Shown piece after piece: positions 59,701 to 64,000 of a DNA stretch of 64,000 bases; position 1 is the first letter of the stretch; every line of letters begins with the position of its first letter. This stretch comes from Bradysia coprophila. Lineage: Eukaryota > Arthropoda > Insecta > Diptera > Sciaridae. The notes below the pieces were generated by a model, which searched no databases, was not told the origin of the DNA, and was given only the letters and a program-made list of their open reading frames with translations. The translations under genes and the position numbers were made by a program. The stretch is from assembly GCF_014529535.1 (NCBI RefSeq), contig NC_050735.1, positions 6,211,739 to 6,275,738 of the forward strand. Reading direction: 5' to 3'.

Positions 59701-62700
59701 GAGGAAGGATAGATTCCTATTCCCGAAGAATGGCAAATCGAATGAAGCTTCAGTTAAACAATTTTGGAATTTTTCGCACAAAATAGTTCCGAATTTATCA
59801 GTTGTAAGCTTACCCTTCCATCTCTCTGTTAAGATTAATTTCTGATGTACAAGAACAGACTGAGAAAATGTTAGACAATTTGTTAGGGGAAAAATTATTT
59901 TCATTAATCGAAAATATGAAAAAGGGAGTGTCAAATTAAGCGCATAAAGTTACGAAAAAAGGAGAGAAGAAAATTACGTTAGCATTTTCCAAAAAAAATA
60001 CAACAAAATCGAAAGCAAAACCAAACTTACGTCCATTTCCATTAGTCGAACCATTTGTCAATGTATTTGTGTAGCTGGTGTTGTTAACGGCAGGCGCAAC
60101 AGTCGATGAAAGTTTTACCGGCGATTGTGGGGGGCTAGACGGATTTGAATTGCCTGTGGAACAGAATCATTTTCTCGATTGAGTCTCACTTCCAATCGCT
60201 TATCACATTAAAGTCACTCACCTGAAAGTTTCTTAATCGTGTACGATCCCCGCTGTGAGTCTGTTGCCAATTTATCAACGATAGCTTCAAACTCTGCAAA
60301 AATCTGAATCGAAACGGACATTTAAACATTGCGAAAAGAATGATAGGGGCATGGTGTCCAGGAACACTGTACCTTAGCTGTTTCATTATGAAATACTTGT
60401 TCGGATGCAAAAAGTGTTTGTAAATTTGTTACTAAAAATAGTATTCGCGAGTCGTGAAGGGCCGGTAGTTCGTCGTGCAATTCAGTGTTTAAAATTTCAT
60501 AAGTTCGACGGGCTTCTTCAAGTTGTTCACGACTTTTCGTTACCTACAAGGATAATTGTAAGAATTCGAAAAAAAAATTCGTTTAATCATTTTAATATGG
60601 AGAATGACAACGAACCTTTGCATCATCCCTTCGTTTCGCGGCGTTAGCTTGAAGACTCTGAAATGAGTGCCTATTTCGGAGAAAAAAAAATTGTTAGTGT
60701 TGGTGCAATGAACTGGTCACTCGTTGCAAAAATTTGGAAATAAAATTTATTTTTAGAAAGGTTTGTAGTGCATTGCGCAGTCAACTTAATCTTTAATAAA
60801 AATGAACACAATCCGAGCCACTGATTTTGATTGTAAGTTTTACACTGTAAATGCCGAGAAATATTTGCCTTTTTAAATGACAAATCGAATGGCTCATCAT
60901 TGATTAATGATTGTCAAAGTGACGTTTTAAACGTCAAACAAAAAAGGTATTCGAAGTGGTCAGAAAATAGTTTATTTTTACTCATTTCTTTAAGAGAAAT
61001 AATTTTTTGACGACTTGTAATAATTTTTTTCGTTTGACGTTTAAAACGTCACTTTGATAATCACTAATCAATGATGAGCCATTCGATCTGCCATTTAAAA
61101 AGACAAATATTTCTAGGTATTTACAGTGTAAAACTTACAATCTAAATCAGTGACAGTGCCCTCCGAGTGTGTTCATTTTTATTAATGCATAAGTTGACAC
61201 CGCAATGCTCTACAAAGTTTTCTAAAAATAAATTTCAGCGACGTTGGAAAAGACCGACGTTGGATCCTAACTGCCACAGCTACTCTATCACCCAAAGATT
61301 GCTAGATTCACCTTCTAAATGAAAACCGTTATCCAGGCAAAAAAGTAAAAGTAAGAGTAAGCTTGCCAACCTTATCAAAATTCAAGATATTGATTTACCA
61401 TGAAAAGGACCTGCGATATTCGACGTAAAAATTGTAAAATTGGAAGGATGGTTGGCCTTAAATAAATAAAATTTTGGAAATGGCAATTGTATCCATCGAG
61501 GTATGACATTTTGCTTCTTTTAATCAAGTATCGGTTGGATACAAAATCTTTTACTTCATTTGTTTTAGCAATAATTTTACAATGTACGGCCAACTTAATA
61601 GTATAAGTCATGGATGATTTTTTGTATTGTTGTCGGTATCAGATGATAAGCCGGTAAAAAAGGCTTAAGATCAGATTATTAATTTTTAATTCGTCGGAAA
61701 AACTATAACTAACTTCACAATGCGTCGGGGAAACGAAATCTAACGATCTCTGAGCTAAGTCCCGATGAAGTTACAAAAAAAAATCATAAAACTTCAATCT
61801 AAACAGCAGTCATATGTCTAAATTCACAGCGAAAATTATAAGAAATTGATTGTCGGTTTGCATAGAAAAATAACTCACCTGTGACCATCGTAGTCAATAA
61901 GTTTTCTATTACGTTTTTCTATCTTTTTCTGAAAAATAGAAGAAAGGAATTGTGTAAGTTTTCATTGGATTGGATATACTCCTTTGCGTTCAGTGGCCAA
62001 ATTGCTCAAATTGGGGGAAATGAAATTAAAAAATTTGTGGCTTCGCACATATAACTAAAGAAGTCGGTTGACTCATACACAATACTCGAGATAACTGGTG
62101 ACAATCACAAGTTATATATTACATGTTTATGGTGTCGAAAAAAGTGCTTGAACTGTGAATAGTACGGTCTTCGACCATCGCTCATTATTCTTTTACCGAA
62201 TTTGAAGAAATTTGCCGAATTTACGTTTCCGTAAATTTTTGGTAATTTTCTTCAGGTTTGGTAAATGAATTTTCCAATAATAGGTCCTGTCTCCGTAACA
62301 TGTTACGATGGAAGTTACCGTGATCAAAAACAAAATATTCAAAACCCACTGAACAAGTCATCAGAGATTTAAATTTTAACGGTTTATGTGAGCGCCAATA
62401 TTTACCTTCATTTCAGGAAATTGAGCAGTGTATCCATTAAGCGGTATTAACACTTGATCGCCCAGTTTGTGAGAGAACTCTTGCCACAGCCCTTCGATGG
62501 CTGAAACTTGAGCGTGTAGTGCCTCGGCGCCCGACCATGACGTTTCGTACACATCACAAATGGCATCCATCAGTGATTTCGATGCTGTTTGACATGCTGA
62601 TAAGAGAAACAAAAATTTAGACGGGCTGGACACGGTGTGAAATTAAACGAAATTTTACCTCGAATGCATCTAATGTAATTGTTAAACTCTTTCTGTAATT

Positions 62701-62794
62701 TAGTTGCATTGATCTGTTGTCGACTAAAATTCGTTAGGTGTTCGTCAAATATTTCATCGGCAGTACGATCAACTTTGCCTAAATTTTGGAGTAT
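56766..62794 (-). CDS. Amph: Amphiphysin (BAR-SH3 protein), 5' end outside the window
   Basis: Ten exons on the minus strand: 62794-62659, 62596-62406, 61928-61879, 60670-60616, 60543-60373, 60303-60222, 60153-60031, 58914-58483, 58061-57919 and 56846-56766; 487 residues here. Only the short first coding exon with the N-terminal amphipathic helix is missing, and it must lie beyond 64000. The first six exons encode the BAR domain (ILQNLGKVDRTADE, KKIEKRNRKLIDYDG, LHDSRILFLVTNLQ), which dimerises and bends membranes. The exons at 60153-60031 and 58914-58483 are a Ser/Pro-rich linker. I see no clathrin or AP2 binding motif in it, as in fly amphiphysin, which works in T-tubule and polarised membrane organisation rather than synaptic endocytosis. 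The last two exons form the SH3 domain (VKATYKY, DELSFEVGD, EEGWLMG, GLFPANFTRPL). An inverted repeat with 200-bp arms lies in one intron. Confidence 0.92.
57688..57872. mobile_element. MITE with CACTGACA ends, copy 2
   Basis: TA then CACTGACAAAAAAGTGTTG, with AAAATCTTACCTG following; mirrored at the right by CAGGTAAGATTTTCAACTC and TTTTTTGTCAGTG then TA. Inner arms (GGTAACTTTGTCTCCAGGTAA) are also inverted. It lies in the last intron of amphiphysin. Confidence 0.85.
60740..61238. repeat. Inverted repeat, ~200-bp arms, in an amphiphysin intron
   Basis: The arms 60740-60940 and 61032-61238 are reverse complements at roughly 85 percent by eye, around a loop of about 90 bp. The innermost part TTTGACGTTTAAAACGTCAC is nearly perfect and itself palindromic (GACGTTTTAAACGTC). 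Confidence 0.8.
61545..61670. repeat. piggyBac-like MITE fragment
   Basis: Contains ACAAAATCTTTTACTTCATT and a stretch resembling the interior of the 19137-19362 element; ends degraded. Lies in the same amphiphysin intron as the large inverted repeat. Confidence 0.4.
62180..62290. repeat. Low-complexity foldback, word AATTTACCGAA
   Basis: AATTTGCCGAATTTACG and CGTAAATTTTTGGTAATTTT words in both orientations; right edge TCCAATAATAGGTCCTGTC. Lies in an amphiphysin intron. Confidence 0.65.
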
Positions 62795-64000
62795 CTGCAA
62801 TGAAAAGAAAATTTACGATGAAAATTTCCGTCTTATGTAAGCCGGCAAAAAACATCAATGGAATTCGTACGCTAAAATTCCTATTTTTATTTATTCTCAA
62901 TTCTCACTGAATTATTTACGTAACTCTCGTACACCAGTTCAGCAGAATCTGTGATAAATCTGTTTCTTTATTATAAAGTCTAAATCAATAACCGGCTTTA
63001 AATGGTTTGTGATTTTTCACACATTAGCAAGTTTAACCATTTCATCATTGCATTACGTATAGAATTGAGTTTCGTTCGTATCGTCTCAGCGAAACATGTA
63101 ATGTCGGTAAAATCTAATTCTAAAATCATGCAACCTCTAATTGCTTGAAAACGAATGTCTTCCTTTTGTATTTCATTAAATGTTTCGCTGGCAAATGGCT
63201 AATTGGGTCACAATATTTAGTCTTAGTACAACTTGCTGGCATATTTAAAGAGATACTTTGATCTTATCTCAAAAATCATTTTACGAAAATCTAACGAACA
63301 AAATGTTGCATGAATAATGAGCATAGCGAAAATCGTTACGAATAGATTGATGATGTAACCTTGGGCAAAAGCATGATGATAAATAGCCTGAGCTGAGCGA
63401 GCATCATACAAATCATACAAATTTCCTATTTAATGTGTATTAACTGAAGCTTCAATTGAAGCATTGTCACTAAATTTCTTCAATGACGCAAGACTCTTAA
63501 TTCCAAAATAGTTTCCTGGATAGCGAGTGAGTCGGATTTACTTTTTTCGCTATATCGGAACCATACACGCAAATTAATATTGTGAAAAATAATAGCGCAA
63601 CCAGTGCCCCAACAATTTGGAATTCATTTCGTATATAAACGCACATTTTAATAATAGCTTCTGGCTACACTCTTCGCTGTAATACACCGAAAATAAGTGC
63701 CGAATTTCCTGGTGGAGATATTTTTAGACAAGCGACAGACTCTCTACTATACGACAAATTGTTGAAATAAGAAAACATTTTACTTTATATTTAATAAATA
63801 TATAACAGTAAGCTCTAGCAGCAAAATTTGTGCAATTGAATGTTATACCGAATGCTGGTCAGGTTGAACCGAAATCATTTTTTTCTTGTTCTCTTTTGAA
63901 ATAAAATTTTCGCTTGATTAGATAATCAACATAAACATGTTGACAATTCGGATATATAATTGCTCTGACCGGTCCCGGACAATGGTGACCTTCAATTCGG
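62795..64000. other. Amphiphysin intron 1 (partial)
   Basis: Sequence upstream of the first visible amphiphysin exon. No N-terminal QKHAGRAKEK-like exon is visible on the minus strand, so this is taken as intron running off the right edge. An open frame at 63223-63420 has no domain. Confidence 0.55.

Noticed and set aside
62795-64000. First coding exon of amphiphysin inside the window
   Set aside because: No sequence encoding the usual N-terminal QKHAGRAKEK-like helix was seen on the minus strand, so it is placed beyond the right edge.

Overview
The window looks like nuclear DNA of a lower (nematoceran) fly, possibly a fungus-gnat-type dipteran. It is AT-rich, has short GT-AG introns alongside long repeat-filled ones, and carries gene families typical of flies: DUF1091 secreted proteins, CHK-type (juvenile-hormone-inducible-like) kinases, a CYP9-like P450, an SLC12 cation-chloride cotransporter and amphiphysin. 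The species cannot be fixed from the sequence alone. All gene models are hand-spliced from frame continuity, GT/AG sites and family knowledge.

Layout. 0.8-8.5 kb: three genes on the minus strand, namely a DUF1091 gene, a CHK-like kinase and a second DUF1091 gene with the same exon lengths as the first. 12.0-26.6 kb: a plus-strand NKCC-type cotransporter in 16 exons, with 6.4 kb and 2.6 kb first introns full of foldback elements. 27.9-28.6 kb: a small minus-strand gene for a secreted PAN/apple-domain protein, bracketed by copies of the same repeats. 34.6-40.0 kb: an 11-exon minus-strand gene for a large multi-pass membrane protein I cannot name (about 1257 residues). 47.4-49.1 kb: a plus-strand P450 that is complete except for one in-frame TGA. 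56.8-62.8 kb and beyond the right edge: the minus-strand amphiphysin gene, with BAR domain, linker and C-terminal SH3 domain; its first coding exon lies outside the window.

The rest, about half of the window, is non-coding and unusually rich in short inverted-repeat elements. Several form families with more than one member here: a piggyBac-like family with TTAA flanks, a hAT-like family with 8-bp target duplications, a TA-flanked mariner-like element, a CACTGACA-ended pair, a family ending in GAGGGATTCTTTTGAAAA that includes a 950-bp near-perfect palindrome, and a strange group of low-complexity foldbacks. Members of that last group share a CAGGGaCTATTTTTGG-like edge but each is built from a different short iterated word.

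The genes do not form a pathway. Apart from the DUF1091 duplication around the kinase gene they look like ordinary neighbours. The least ordinary items are the low-complexity foldback group, the giant palindrome, the P450 nonsense codon and the isolated PAN-domain gene.
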